A stretch of 9,114 nucleotides of DNA from Alphaproteobacteria bacterium UBA3307 (GCA_002361365.1 DEST01000056.1:1-9114); one strand, 5' to 3'. Numbered from the stretch's first letter, positions 1 through 6,850 are shown. The notes: a model not told the origin generated them from the sequence alone. Translations and numbers: made by a program.

Positions 1-20
1 AAATCCGCAAAATTGCAAGC

Positions 21-37
21 AAAATATCTTATATTTT
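21..37. terminator. weak AT-only hairpin downstream of tadA
   Basis: Arms AAAATAT (21-27) and ATATTTT (31-37) form a perfect 7-bp inverted repeat around a 3-nt loop, immediately after the tadA stop codon on the minus strand. With no G-C pairs it would be a weak structure, so a terminator role is only possible. The rest of positions 1-39 shows nothing else. Confidence 0.25.
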
Positions 38-39
38 TA

Positions 40-492
40 TTAACGCTTTTGCTTAAAAAAATCTTTGATTAGTTCGCTGCATTGTTCGGCACAGACACCG
101 GAAACAATTTGCGGACGATGATGACAGGTTGGGGCTTCGTAAAATTTAACACCGCTTACAACTGCTCCTCCTTTGATATCTGTGGCACCAAATACCAGTT
201 TGCGAATACGGGTAAACGAAATAGCCGCCGCACACATGGTGCACGGTTCAAGTGTTACATACATATCCATATTCCATAAGCGAGTGGTGCCGAGCTTTTC
301 ACAGGCGCGCTGAACGGCTAAGATTTCGGCATGAGCCGTGGCATCGGAACCGTGGGCACTCTCATTGGCGGCTGAAGCGATAATCTCTCCGGTGGTCGGA
401 TTGACTATTAACGCGGCAATCGGCACTTCGTCTTTTTGTGCCGCCTGACGCGCCAAATCAAGCGCAATTTGCATATATTCTTCGTGTGTCAT
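40..492 (-). CDS. tadA: tRNA-specific adenosine deaminase TadA (nucleoside deaminase)
   Basis: This is a zinc-dependent deaminase of 150 residues, the usual length for bacterial TadA. It is expected to convert the wobble adenosine A34 of tRNA-Arg(ACG) to inosine in the cytoplasm, allowing one tRNA to read several Arg codons. The cytidine/deoxycytidylate deaminase signature is complete: H54-A-E56 carries a zinc ligand and the proton-shuttling glutamate, and P83-C84-T-M-C87 gives the two zinc cysteines. N43, conserved in the substrate pocket, is present, and DEVPIAALIV (21-30) matches the family's N-terminal strand. The ATG is preceded by AGAGTG, a modest ribosome binding site. It is transcribed divergently from the pseudouridine synthase with 63 bp between the starts, an arrangement common in Alphaproteobacteria. 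Guanine deaminase and other family members are alternatives, but the length, motifs and neighbours favour TadA. Confidence 0.9.
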   Translation of the reverse strand: MTHEEYMQIALDLARQAAQKDEVPIAALIVNPTTGEIIASAANESAHGSDATAHAEILAVQRACEKLGTTRLWNMDMYVTLEPCTMCAAAISFTRIRKLVFGATDIKGGAVVSGVKFYEAPTCHHRPQIVSGVCAEQCSELIKDFFKQKR

Positions 493-555
493 TGTTCACT
501 CTTTTTTTATACTTGTTTGCTAATATAAACCATAATTATCGAAAAAGGAAGAAAA
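493..555. promoter_or_regulatory. divergent intergenic promoter region, tadA / pseudouridine synthase
   Basis: This AT-rich 63-bp spacer separates two divergent starts. For the plus strand, an extended -10 is visible: TG at 518-519, one base, then TAATAT at 521-526, with no good -35. The resulting start would lie near 533, upstream of the Shine-Dalgarno AAGGAAG at 545-551. On the minus strand the same bases offer TATATT (complement of 522-527) as a possible -10 for tadA, so the two promoters may overlap. All of this comes from motif reading only. Confidence 0.45.
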
Positions 556-1272
556 ATGACGGAACGAATTGCAAAATTTATGGCACGGAGCGGGGTTTGC
601 TCCAGACGACAGGCGGAAGAGCTGATTAAACAAAAGCGCGTCAGTGTAAACGGAGTGCTGATTGAAAGTCCGGCTTTTAATGTGGAGGGCGACGAGAAAA
701 TACTGCTCGATGGCGAGAAATTGCCGGCAATTGAACAAACACGGCTGTGGCTGTATCATAAACCTGTCGGTTTGCTGACAACTCATAAAGATACCGATAA
801 TCGGCCGACAGTGTTTGAAAATTTGCCACCGGAGATGCCGAGGGTTATCAGTGTGGGGCGCTTGGATTTGAATTCCGAAGGTTTACTTTTGCTGACCAAC
901 AGCGGTGAACTTTCACGCAAATTGGAATTGCCGGCAAACGGTTGGAGCCGACGCTATAAAATACGGGTGCACGGCAAAGTCGAGCCGAAAAAATTGGCGG
1001 AATTGGAAAAAGGCGTAACCATCGACGGTGTGCAATACGGTAAAGTCAAAATCGAATTGGAAAGTCAAAACGGCTCCAACAGTTGGCTCTTGATTACGCT
1101 TAATGAAGGTAAAAACCGCGAAGTGCGCAAACTGATGAAGTCAATCGGACTTGAGGTGGCGCGCCTGATTCGCCTTTCATACGGACCGTTTCAACTCGGC
1201 AGTTTGAAAAAAGGCGAAGTGAAGGAAGTGCCGCAAAAGGTGCTAAAAGAACAGCTTGGAGATAAACTATGA
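556..1272 (+). CDS. rluB: 23S rRNA pseudouridine synthase, RsuA/RluB family
   Basis: This 238-residue enzyme isomerises a uridine in ribosomal RNA to pseudouridine; the RluB target is U2605 of 23S rRNA. An S4 RNA-binding domain occupies about residues 3-48 (RIAKFMARSGVCSRRQAEEL and following). The catalytic domain begins near W65 with KPVG (69-72) and the family signature GRLD (101-104), in which D104 is the catalytic aspartate. EGKNREVRKLM near the C-terminus matches the conserved EGxNREVRR segment. The stretch LELPANGWSRRYKIRVHG is typical of alphaproteobacterial members. AAGGAAG precedes the ATG. Its stop overlaps the rsmD start as ATGA, implying translational coupling. It lacks the long basic tail seen in many RluB proteins, so RsuA, RluE or RluF specificity cannot be excluded. 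The family is certain; the subgroup is less so. Confidence 0.85.
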   Translation: MTERIAKFMARSGVCSRRQAEELIKQKRVSVNGVLIESPAFNVEGDEKILLDGEKLPAIEQTRLWLYHKPVGLLTTHKDTDNRPTVFENLPPEMPRVISVGRLDLNSEGLLLLTNSGELSRKLELPANGWSRRYKIRVHGKVEPKKLAELEKGVTIDGVQYGKVKIELESQNGSNSWLLITLNEGKNREVRKLMKSIGLEVARLIRLSYGPFQLGSLKKGEVKEVPQKVLKEQLGDKL

Positions 1273-1811
1273 GAATCGTCGGCGGAAAATATCGCGGTAA
1301 AAAACTGTGGACTCCGGAAGGCAAAGATGTGCGCCCGACTTCAGAACGTGCACGTGAGGCAATTTTCAATATTTTGTATTCCAAACTCGGCGGAGATTAT
1401 TCTAATTTGAACTTATTGGATATTTTTTGCGGCACCGGCGCTTTCGGTTTTGAAGCACTTTCACGCGGTTTTGCACACATTACGTTTGCCGACATCGATA
1501 CTGTACCGGTTAATAAAAATGCTAAATTGTTTGTCGCGGAAAAAGAACGGTTTAATGTTATAAAAGCCGATGCCACACATCTGTCGCGGGCACGTCGCAA
1601 ATATGATATGGTGTTTATGGATGCACCGTATGCCAAAGGGTTGACGGAACAGGCTTTGGAACAACTTTTGTTGCAAGGTTGGCTTGAAGAGCGTGCAATC
1701 TGTGTGGTTGAGGTGCGTAAAGATGAGCGTTTTATGCTACCTGAGGAGCTGGAATTGCTTGATGAACGGGTATATGGTTTAGCTCGAGTTTTATTTTTAC
1801 GCAGGAAATAA
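1269..1811 (+). CDS. rsmD: 16S rRNA (guanine(966)-N2)-methyltransferase RsmD
   Basis: This SAM-dependent methyltransferase of 180 residues (normal length) acts on G966 of 16S rRNA during small-subunit assembly. The opening MRIVGGKYRGKKL and VRPTSERAREAIFNIL (21-36) are diagnostic of RsmD. Motif I, DIFCGTGAFG (51-60), binds SAM. FADID (73-77) would hold the ribose-binding acidic residue. The catalytic tetrapeptide is D-A-P-Y (118-121) where the family normally has D-P-P-Y/F, a one-residue departure in an otherwise standard protein. It starts inside the last codons of the pseudouridine synthase (ATGA overlap), so both rRNA-modifying enzymes probably come from one mRNA. An AT-rich hairpin follows the stop. 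Identity is strongly supported by N-terminal motif, length and neighbour. Confidence 0.92.
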   Translation: MRIVGGKYRGKKLWTPEGKDVRPTSERAREAIFNILYSKLGGDYSNLNLLDIFCGTGAFGFEALSRGFAHITFADIDTVPVNKNAKLFVAEKERFNVIKADATHLSRARRKYDMVFMDAPYAKGLTEQALEQLLLQGWLEERAICVVEVRKDERFMLPEELELLDERVYGLARVLFLRRK

Positions 1812-1823
1812 AACTTTTTGTCA

Positions 1824-1842
1824 AAAAATAGTTGCTATTTTT
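1824..1842 (+). terminator. short AT-rich hairpin after rsmD
   Basis: AAAAATAG (1824-1831) and CTATTTTT (1835-1842) form a perfect 8-bp stem with a 3-nt TTG loop, 12 bases after the rsmD stop. The right arm ends in five Ts, so it could act as a weak intrinsic terminator. It has only one G-C pair, and its loop and right arm coincide with the -35 box of the next gene's promoter. Confidence 0.35.
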
Positions 1843-1860
1843 ATAAAAGTGTGCTATATT
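1832..1860 (+). promoter_or_regulatory. sigma70-type promoter for the 1009-aa gene
   Basis: TTGCTA (1832-1837), a 17-bp spacer and TATATT (1855-1860) make a near-consensus promoter, strengthened by an extended -10 TG at 1852-1853. Transcription would start near 1867, about 23 bases before the ATG. The leader carries a strong Shine-Dalgarno, AGAGGGGG ending at 1884. This is the best promoter in the window and marks the unit beginning at 1890 as independent of rsmD. Confidence 0.6.
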
Positions 1861-1889
1861 CGCCATAAATATAAATAGAGGGGGCTTTT

Positions 1890-4800
1890 ATGGTTCGGAC
1901 ATATGTTGAAAATAATGCTATGACACAGTTGCCACAAGAATATTCGGCAAACAAATTGCATCAGCGTTTTTCTGAAAAAATTGTGTCTTTGCGTTCGGAA
2001 TTGGCTGATTATAATGAGCAGCGTGCGGAATTGGATTTGATTAACCAAGAAACAGATTGGACTGATTCGTCAGCTGAAAATTCTTTATATGCGCAACGCT
2101 TATTGGCACAATATGCTGTGTTAGACAGAGAACAAAAGCCTTTGGAGCAAATGTATGAGCAGACACGTTTATATGATTATTTGCTTAAAGAATACGGACA
2201 GGAATTTGCCCAATTATATCAAATCAAAGATAATTCTGAAAAACGCGGAGAAACTGAAAATATATCCTTTGTGGAAGTGGATATTACCGATAATGAAGAT
2301 ATGTTGACTCAAGACCAATATTTTAAAATGCGGGCAGCACCGGACGGACGTTTGCGCGAGCTGGCTCTGCATGTGGAATTAGGACCAGATGAAGATGAAC
2401 CTGATGCGGCAGAAGGTGTTGGTTTTAATTTTGGAGTGATGGAATTTAATCAGCCTAATCAACCGCCGCAGACTAAAGTTCAGATTTCGTTTGATGATGA
2501 AACCATAGAGCAATTAAATGCCGAAAAGCTAAAAAAAGTGTTTGCTTTTTGTGAAAGTCACGGAATTTCTGTTGCAGATATGGAAATCAGGCATTTTGAC
2601 GGTAGTCTGGCTGAAGATGAAATCAGAGATAAAATAGAAAAAATATTGGAACAGGCTCAAAAAGAAAAAGCAGAACAAAATAAACAGGAGAGCGTTAAAG
2701 AAGCTGCTGAGCAGGAAAAGCGCCATAAAGAATTGGAAATGGAATTGCAAAATATCAGCACGGCAAACGGAGGAACAATGCCGGAGGGACTTTCGTGGGA
2801 AAATGTTTCAACCGATGCTGTGCCGGAAAATAAAATAATGGTGGCAACCAATAATCATAATATGCCGCCGTTGACCAGAGAATTTTTGCGAGCAGAACCG
2901 GCCGTGGCAATGGAAAAAGAACAACATTTGCAGACAGGTACGGTAGAATCGCAACAACAAAATGTCGGGCAAATTTTATCAAATGTAGCTGATGTTGGCG
3001 AAAATGCGGAAAAAATGATAAATACTGCTGTTCAAATGCCTCAAAATTCCAACATAAGCGAAAAAGTGACCACAACGGATAAAATACAAGCTAAAGAAAC
3101 TGAACCGCAATCTGCTACAGCAACAATTTCTGAAAATGTATTAAAAGAAACGCAAACCGATGTTGTCGAAAGCATTTCACAAAGAGTGCAACGGATAGCA
3201 AAAGGAATAGCTACAGCGGCTTTCCCTAACAAAAAATTGAAAAAAATTATCCGCAAATCAGAGCTTCAAACTGAGGTAGAAGGCACTGAAAAATCCGCAT
3301 CTGTATCGGCAAAAATGAATACACCGCAAACAGCAGAACAGCAAAATGCAGCATCTACTGTAGGAGTGATGGATACCCCTGTGAGTCAAGCAACGCAAAC
3401 TCAAGCGGTTGCACCACAAATGCCGCCTGCACCGGAAAATCCTAAAATCAGTATCAAAAAAATTGAAAAAGGTTTTGAAGATTGGCTGGAAAATGATATC
3501 AAGAAAATTAAGGGAGTTTCTTATTATAAGCGGCATACCGGTTGGTTTGGACACGGTTGGACCGAGTATATTGTTTATGACAATGAAGATAAGGACAATC
3601 GCAAAAAAGACGGTATGAAACAAAAAGACGGCTCGGTCAAATATACATATTCTTTTAAGCTGTTTTTGAAACAAGATAAAGATGGTAACTTGCATTTTGC
3701 ATATCGAACACCGAATCATCGTAAAATGGATGAAGCTATGATTGGGGATATTATCGGTAAGCTCAAATCTCTCGGCTATACGCATATTAACTTTCCATCA
3801 GGTGTGCCAAATGCTGAAAAAGGTATGTGGCGTAAGGCTATGGGAGAAAACGGCATAGTTCCAATCGGTATGAGTTTGAATCGCTCTAAGGCTGAAGGTA
3901 TGCTTAAAGCGGCAAAAGAAAAGCTCTCAACGGAAGCGTATGCTGAATATCAGTATAAACTCGGCTTGCAAATGAATAGATATAATCTTCAAAAGGGCAA
4001 GCCGGTTGATGAATCTGAACAGGCATTTATCGACGGATTAATTAATTCTCACCGTTATGCAGCTTTCACCAACGCCTATTCTTTGGTTTATAAAAGCAAA
4101 ATTAAAGGCTTGTTACGTGATAAAAATGCAGAAACCGGTGCAGTTGATAAAACTGCTGCTTATCGCACATTGCGTAAGGTCTTTGATGTTTATAAATCAG
4201 CTCAAGAACACGGAGGAAGTTTGCTTAATGCCGAAGATTTGACCGATAAAGAAAAACGAGATATTAAACAGCTTGGTTTGGATGGTTCGGTTGAAAAACT
4301 TACTGCACAGCAAATGGATAAGCTCTATGATGTGTTGTATGGCAGACAGCAAAAAGAGGCATATAATGATATTAAAGAGATGTTACTCAAGGTTCAATAT
4401 GGGCAAAATCGCGGTGCTAAAGTGGCAGACCGTATCTTAATTAAGGCGGCATTTGATGAGGCGCGTGAGTCTTGTGAACAAATAAATGACGATTTGGCAG
4501 CAATGGGAGTTGAAGAAATTAAAATCATCAAAGTTGCAAATATTCCGTTTGATAGAGAATTTGAACGCTATTATACTGTTGATAAGCCGGAATATGAGCG
4601 TACACATCCGCAACCGGGAAAGAGTCTTAATGGTGCTGATAACGGAAATTCCGATGTATCCAAAAACATTGAAGAAACACAGTTGGAAGATGAAGTCGAG
4701 GCAAAATCTGATAAAAAACGCGAAAAACATAGCAACGATAAGCCTAGCTCACAAGAATTAAACGATAAGCCTAGCTCACAAGAATTATATGAGGCATACG

Positions 4801-4919
4801 AAGCTGATTTGAAAAAAATATTTGATAACAAGGAAATATCAATAAAATCAAGAGTTTCAGCCGCGAAGGATTTGTTGCAAAAAGCGGTGGAAAAATCAAA
4901 AAGCAATAATGGTAAATAG
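1890..4919 (+). CDS. large multidomain protein of unknown function, 1009 aa
   Basis: I do not recognise this protein. It has no signal peptide and no membrane helix, and I count only two cysteines, so it is probably cytoplasmic. Visible parts in order: a helical N-terminus (about 1-110); an acidic mixed region (about 125-240) ending in KKVFAFCESHGIS; a charged coiled coil (about 243-290); a Q/T/A-rich low-complexity linker (about 320-520); and a compact aromatic/basic region (526-665) with YYKRHTGWFGHGWTEY and a GY-x-H-I-x-F-P motif near 629-636. A mainly helical region follows to about 905, then a hydrophilic tail with a 9-residue duplication (NDKPSSQEL twice) and a basic C-terminus. The 613-663 stretch (G-Y, two strands, W-x-x-A, G-I-V-P) loosely recalls LPD7-type domains of large polyvalent proteins, which is inference only. 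AGAGGGGG before the ATG supports this start over the Met at residue 11. A YjbR-type gene follows within 6 bp. Confidence 0.85.
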   Translation: MVRTYVENNAMTQLPQEYSANKLHQRFSEKIVSLRSELADYNEQRAELDLINQETDWTDSSAENSLYAQRLLAQYAVLDREQKPLEQMYEQTRLYDYLLKEYGQEFAQLYQIKDNSEKRGETENISFVEVDITDNEDMLTQDQYFKMRAAPDGRLRELALHVELGPDEDEPDAAEGVGFNFGVMEFNQPNQPPQTKVQISFDDETIEQLNAEKLKKVFAFCESHGISVADMEIRHFDGSLAEDEIRDKIEKILEQAQKEKAEQNKQESVKEAAEQEKRHKELEMELQNISTANGGTMPEGLSWENVSTDAVPENKIMVATNNHNMPPLTREFLRAEPAVAMEKEQHLQTGTVESQQQNVGQILSNVADVGENAEKMINTAVQMPQNSNISEKVTTTDKIQAKETEPQSATATISENVLKETQTDVVESISQRVQRIAKGIATAAFPNKKLKKIIRKSELQTEVEGTEKSASVSAKMNTPQTAEQQNAASTVGVMDTPVSQATQTQAVAPQMPPAPENPKISIKKIEKGFEDWLENDIKKIKGVSYYKRHTGWFGHGWTEYIVYDNEDKDNRKKDGMKQKDGSVKYTYSFKLFLKQDKDGNLHFAYRTPNHRKMDEAMIGDIIGKLKSLGYTHINFPSGVPNAEKGMWRKAMGENGIVPIGMSLNRSKAEGMLKAAKEKLSTEAYAEYQYKLGLQMNRYNLQKGKPVDESEQAFIDGLINSHRYAAFTNAYSLVYKSKIKGLLRDKNAETGAVDKTAAYRTLRKVFDVYKSAQEHGGSLLNAEDLTDKEKRDIKQLGLDGSVEKLTAQQMDKLYDVLYGRQQKEAYNDIKEMLLKVQYGQNRGAKVADRILIKAAFDEARESCEQINDDLAAMGVEEIKIIKVANIPFDREFERYYTVDKPEYERTHPQPGKSLNGADNGNSDVSKNIEETQLEDEVEAKSDKKREKHSNDKPSSQELNDKPSSQELYEAYEADLKKIFDNKEISIKSRVSAAKDLLQKAVEKSKSNNGK
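4734..4787 (+). repeat. perfect 27-bp tandem duplication within the coding sequence
   Basis: Positions 4734-4760 and 4761-4787 are identical base for base. Because 27 is a multiple of three, the reading frame is preserved and the protein carries NDKPSSQEL twice in succession. No third copy or degenerate flanking copy is visible. Identity at synonymous positions indicates a recent event such as slippage or unequal crossover. Confidence 0.97.
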
Positions 4920-4925
4920 TGCTTG

Positions 4926-5624
4926 ATGACAATTGAAGAAGCTATATTCAAACGTGCAGTGGCGGACTTTACAAAGCTTGAAAAGTTTGGGTTTGTTAAA
5001 TCCGGCACTGATTATTGCTATGAAACAGTTTTTTTTAACGGTGATTTTAAGGCGGTGGTAAAAGTTGACTTTGCCGGAAAAGTGAGCGGGCAAGTTTATG
5101 ATTTGGCAAGTGAGGATATTTATTTTCCGCTTAGGGTTGAAGAAATGGCCGTCGGCTATGTCGGTGAAGTGCGTGCGGCATATGAAAAAATTTTAACTGA
5201 TGTCAAAACAAAGTGTTGTTCCGAAAATTATTTTGTCGGCACGCAAACTAACCGTCTCACGCGGAAAATATATGCCAAATATGGTGATAATCCGCGATTT
5301 CCGTGGGAAAAATATCAAGATTGCGGCGTATTCAAAAATCCTGACAGCGGTAAATGGTATGGATTGGTGATGACAATAGATCGCAGCAAATTAGATACAG
5401 TACAAAGCGGCAAAATAGAAATCATAAATCTGAAAATCGATGAAATTAAAATTCCACAGCTTATACAGCAAAAAGGATTTTATCCGGCGTATCATATGAA
5501 TAAAAAAAGTTGGATAACCGTAATACTTGACGATACGATTGCCGATGATGTGATTTTTAAATATATAGAAGAAAGCCATAGTTTTACATTGGTCAAAAAA
5601 CATAAAAAGGACCATAAACCTTAA
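4926..5624 (+). CDS. MmcQ/YjbR-family protein with N-terminal extension
   Basis: A protein of 232 residues if it starts at the ATG (a TTG one codon earlier at 4923 is also possible). The C-terminal half (about 120-222) is an MmcQ/YjbR domain, a small CyaY-like fold annotated as putative DNA-binding. It shows the hallmark GFYPAYHMNKKSWITVILDD (184-203) and the strand GKWYGLVMTIDRSKL (142-156). The N-terminal half (about 15-95) is a distinct strand-rich segment: YGF-like FGFV (21-24), then GDFKAVVKVD and GKVSGQVYDL. From memory, this two-part architecture is typical of proteins from gut Firmicutes. Short YjbR proteins elsewhere are about 115-125 residues. The biochemical role of the family is not established. 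It lies 6 bp after the 1009-aa gene with no clear Shine-Dalgarno of its own, so translation is probably coupled. The family call is confident; function is unknown. Confidence 0.85.
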   Translation: MTIEEAIFKRAVADFTKLEKFGFVKSGTDYCYETVFFNGDFKAVVKVDFAGKVSGQVYDLASEDIYFPLRVEEMAVGYVGEVRAAYEKILTDVKTKCCSENYFVGTQTNRLTRKIYAKYGDNPRFPWEKYQDCGVFKNPDSGKWYGLVMTIDRSKLDTVQSGKIEIINLKIDEIKIPQLIQQKGFYPAYHMNKKSWITVILDDTIADDVIFKYIEESHSFTLVKKHKKDHKP

Positions 5625-5692
5625 ATAAGTAGCGAGATTAAATTTAACTATTCCACAGCCCAAAATGCTCAAAATATAAATAAATAAGTTTT

Positions 5693-5725
5693 TTACGGAA
5701 TGTAACAATCCGTAACAACTTGTTA
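5693..5725. repeat. nested inverted and direct repeats upstream of the oxidoreductase promoter
   Basis: Three repeat relations share this short stretch. TTACGGA (5693-5699) pairs with TCCGTAA (5709-5715). GTAACAA occurs directly at 5702-5708 and 5712-5718. TAACAA-C-TTGTTA (5713-5725) is a perfect interrupted palindrome. The palindrome's centre lies about 43 bases before the predicted transcription start, a position suited to an activator or repressor site. There is no T-tract after the larger hairpin, so a plus-strand terminator is unlikely. Confidence 0.4.
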
Positions 5726-5746
5726 TGTGCGTTTTTGCTTTAAATG

Positions 5747-5755
5747 TGTTATATT
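5747..5755 (+). promoter_or_regulatory. extended -10 promoter for the oxidoreductase gene
   Basis: TG (5747-5748), one base, then TATATT (5750-5755) form an extended -10 nearly identical to that at 1852-1860. No convincing -35 sits 16-18 bp upstream. A start near 5762 would give a leader of about 37 nt containing the Shine-Dalgarno AAAGGA (5786-5791), 7 nt before the ATG. Confidence 0.5.
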
Positions 5756-5798
5756 CATTGCATAACTTGTAATTTAGCTAAATATAAAGGATTTTTTT

Positions 5799-6824
5799 AT
5801 GACCAATATAATCAAAGTTGCCGTTATCGGTGCCGGAATGATGGGGAAAAACCACCTTAAAACTTATAAATCTATGCAAGGTGTTGAGTTAGTTGGTGTG
5901 TATGATGTTTTTCCGGAGGCAGCAAAAGCAGCGGCTGAAACATTTGGCATCAAGGCTTTTTCTTCTATGGATGAAGTTGTTGCCAACGTTGATGCCGTCA
6001 GTGTTGTGACAACTTCGGTAACTCATGCTGATGTCGGCGAGTTTTTTATGAATCATGGTATTCATTGTATGATGGAAAAACCGCTTGCTACAACGGAAGA
6101 AGGTTGTATGCGGTTGATTAACGCCGCAAAAAAGAATAATGTTGTGTTGATGGTAGGGCATATTGAACGTTTTAATCCGGCGGTAGAACAAATGGGAAAA
6201 TTGCTGTCAGATACATCTAAAATCCGTTCGCTTACGGCACAACGTATGTCGGCAGCCAGCGGACGCATTACCGATGTTGATGTGGCAATGGATTTGATGA
6301 TTCACGATGTGGAGGTGATTCAATCTTTGGTGCAATCTCCGGTTATAAATGTGCAGGCTGCTTCGGTTAAGACTAAAGAGAGTCCGCTCGGTAAAGACTA
6401 TATTACCGCGCTTCTTGAATTTGCCAATGGGGCAACCGCGAATATTACCGCAAGCCGGATTACACAATCTCGTGTGCGGACTTTGACGGTTACCACTGAT
6501 ACCAACTACATTGATATGGATTTTATTAACCAGAGCATCAACGTACATTCGCAAGGACGTATGCCGTTTGTGAACCAAGAGGAAATTCCTGAATGGATGA
6601 ATTATGGCTTAAAAGGCAGTGTTGAGCAACTGTTTATTCCAACAAACCAACCGCTTTTGGCCGAACTTAATCACTTTATTAAGTGTGTAAATGGAGAGAC
6701 AACTCCGCGCGTTGGTGGAGAACAAGCGTTGGCCGCATTGAGAGTAATCTGGGAAGTTGAGGAAAAGCTCGGCTTAATAGATAACAGTACTACTGTAAAA
6801 TCGGCACAAATTACTGCTGCTTAA
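5799..6824 (+). CDS. Gfo/Idh/MocA oxidoreductase, UDP-GlcNAc 3-dehydrogenase (GnnA)-like
   Basis: This is a cytoplasmic NAD(P)-dependent dehydrogenase of 341 residues, normal for the family. The Rossmann domain opens with KVAVIGAGMMGKNHL (6-20), where G11-x-G13-x-x-G16 binds the dinucleotide. E93-K94-P95 is the conserved EKP whose lysine lies at the active site. GHIERFNP (120-127) and DLMIHD (165-170), with H169 as the probable catalytic histidine, follow. The GHIERFNP / DLMIHD pair, the LLEFANGATANITASRITQSRVRTLTV-type strand segment (about 206-232) and PLLAELNHF near the end resemble GnnA-type enzymes. Those oxidise UDP-GlcNAc at C3 for 2,3-diamino-sugar lipid A synthesis. No partner transaminase (GnnB) or lipid A gene is adjacent, so the substrate is inferred. 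It is monocistronic, with its own promoter and a strong terminator. Other sugar or inositol dehydrogenases remain possible. Confidence 0.85.
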   Translation: MTNIIKVAVIGAGMMGKNHLKTYKSMQGVELVGVYDVFPEAAKAAAETFGIKAFSSMDEVVANVDAVSVVTTSVTHADVGEFFMNHGIHCMMEKPLATTEEGCMRLINAAKKNNVVLMVGHIERFNPAVEQMGKLLSDTSKIRSLTAQRMSAASGRITDVDVAMDLMIHDVEVIQSLVQSPVINVQAASVKTKESPLGKDYITALLEFANGATANITASRITQSRVRTLTVTTDTNYIDMDFINQSINVHSQGRMPFVNQEEIPEWMNYGLKGSVEQLFIPTNQPLLAELNHFIKCVNGETTPRVGGEQALAALRVIWEVEEKLGLIDNSTTVKSAQITAA

Positions 6825-6850
6825 AGTATGACATAAATCAAAATGCAAAC

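Noticed and set aside
520..786. Minus-strand open frame of 88 codons opposite the pseudouridine synthase
   Set aside because: It lies antisense to a well-supported gene, has no recognisable motif or ribosome binding site, and reads as a shadow of the coding strand.
3258..3785. Minus-strand open frame of 175 codons within the 1009-aa gene
   Set aside because: Its Phe/Ile/Cys-rich composition is what AT-rich, Lys-rich coding DNA gives when read in reverse. The plus-strand frame is continuous and coherent through it.
1890..4919. 1009-aa protein as a relaxase, helicase or nuclease of a mobile element or defence system
   Set aside because: No Walker A/B, HUH, HNH, PD-(D/E)XK, RVT or other catalytic signature could be seen, and no integrase, toxin or repeat array lies nearby.
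5693..5715. Hairpin TTACGGA/TCCGTAA as a terminator for the YjbR gene
   Set aside because: No T-run follows on the plus strand, and it sits about 70 bases past the stop. A regulatory role near the next promoter fits better.
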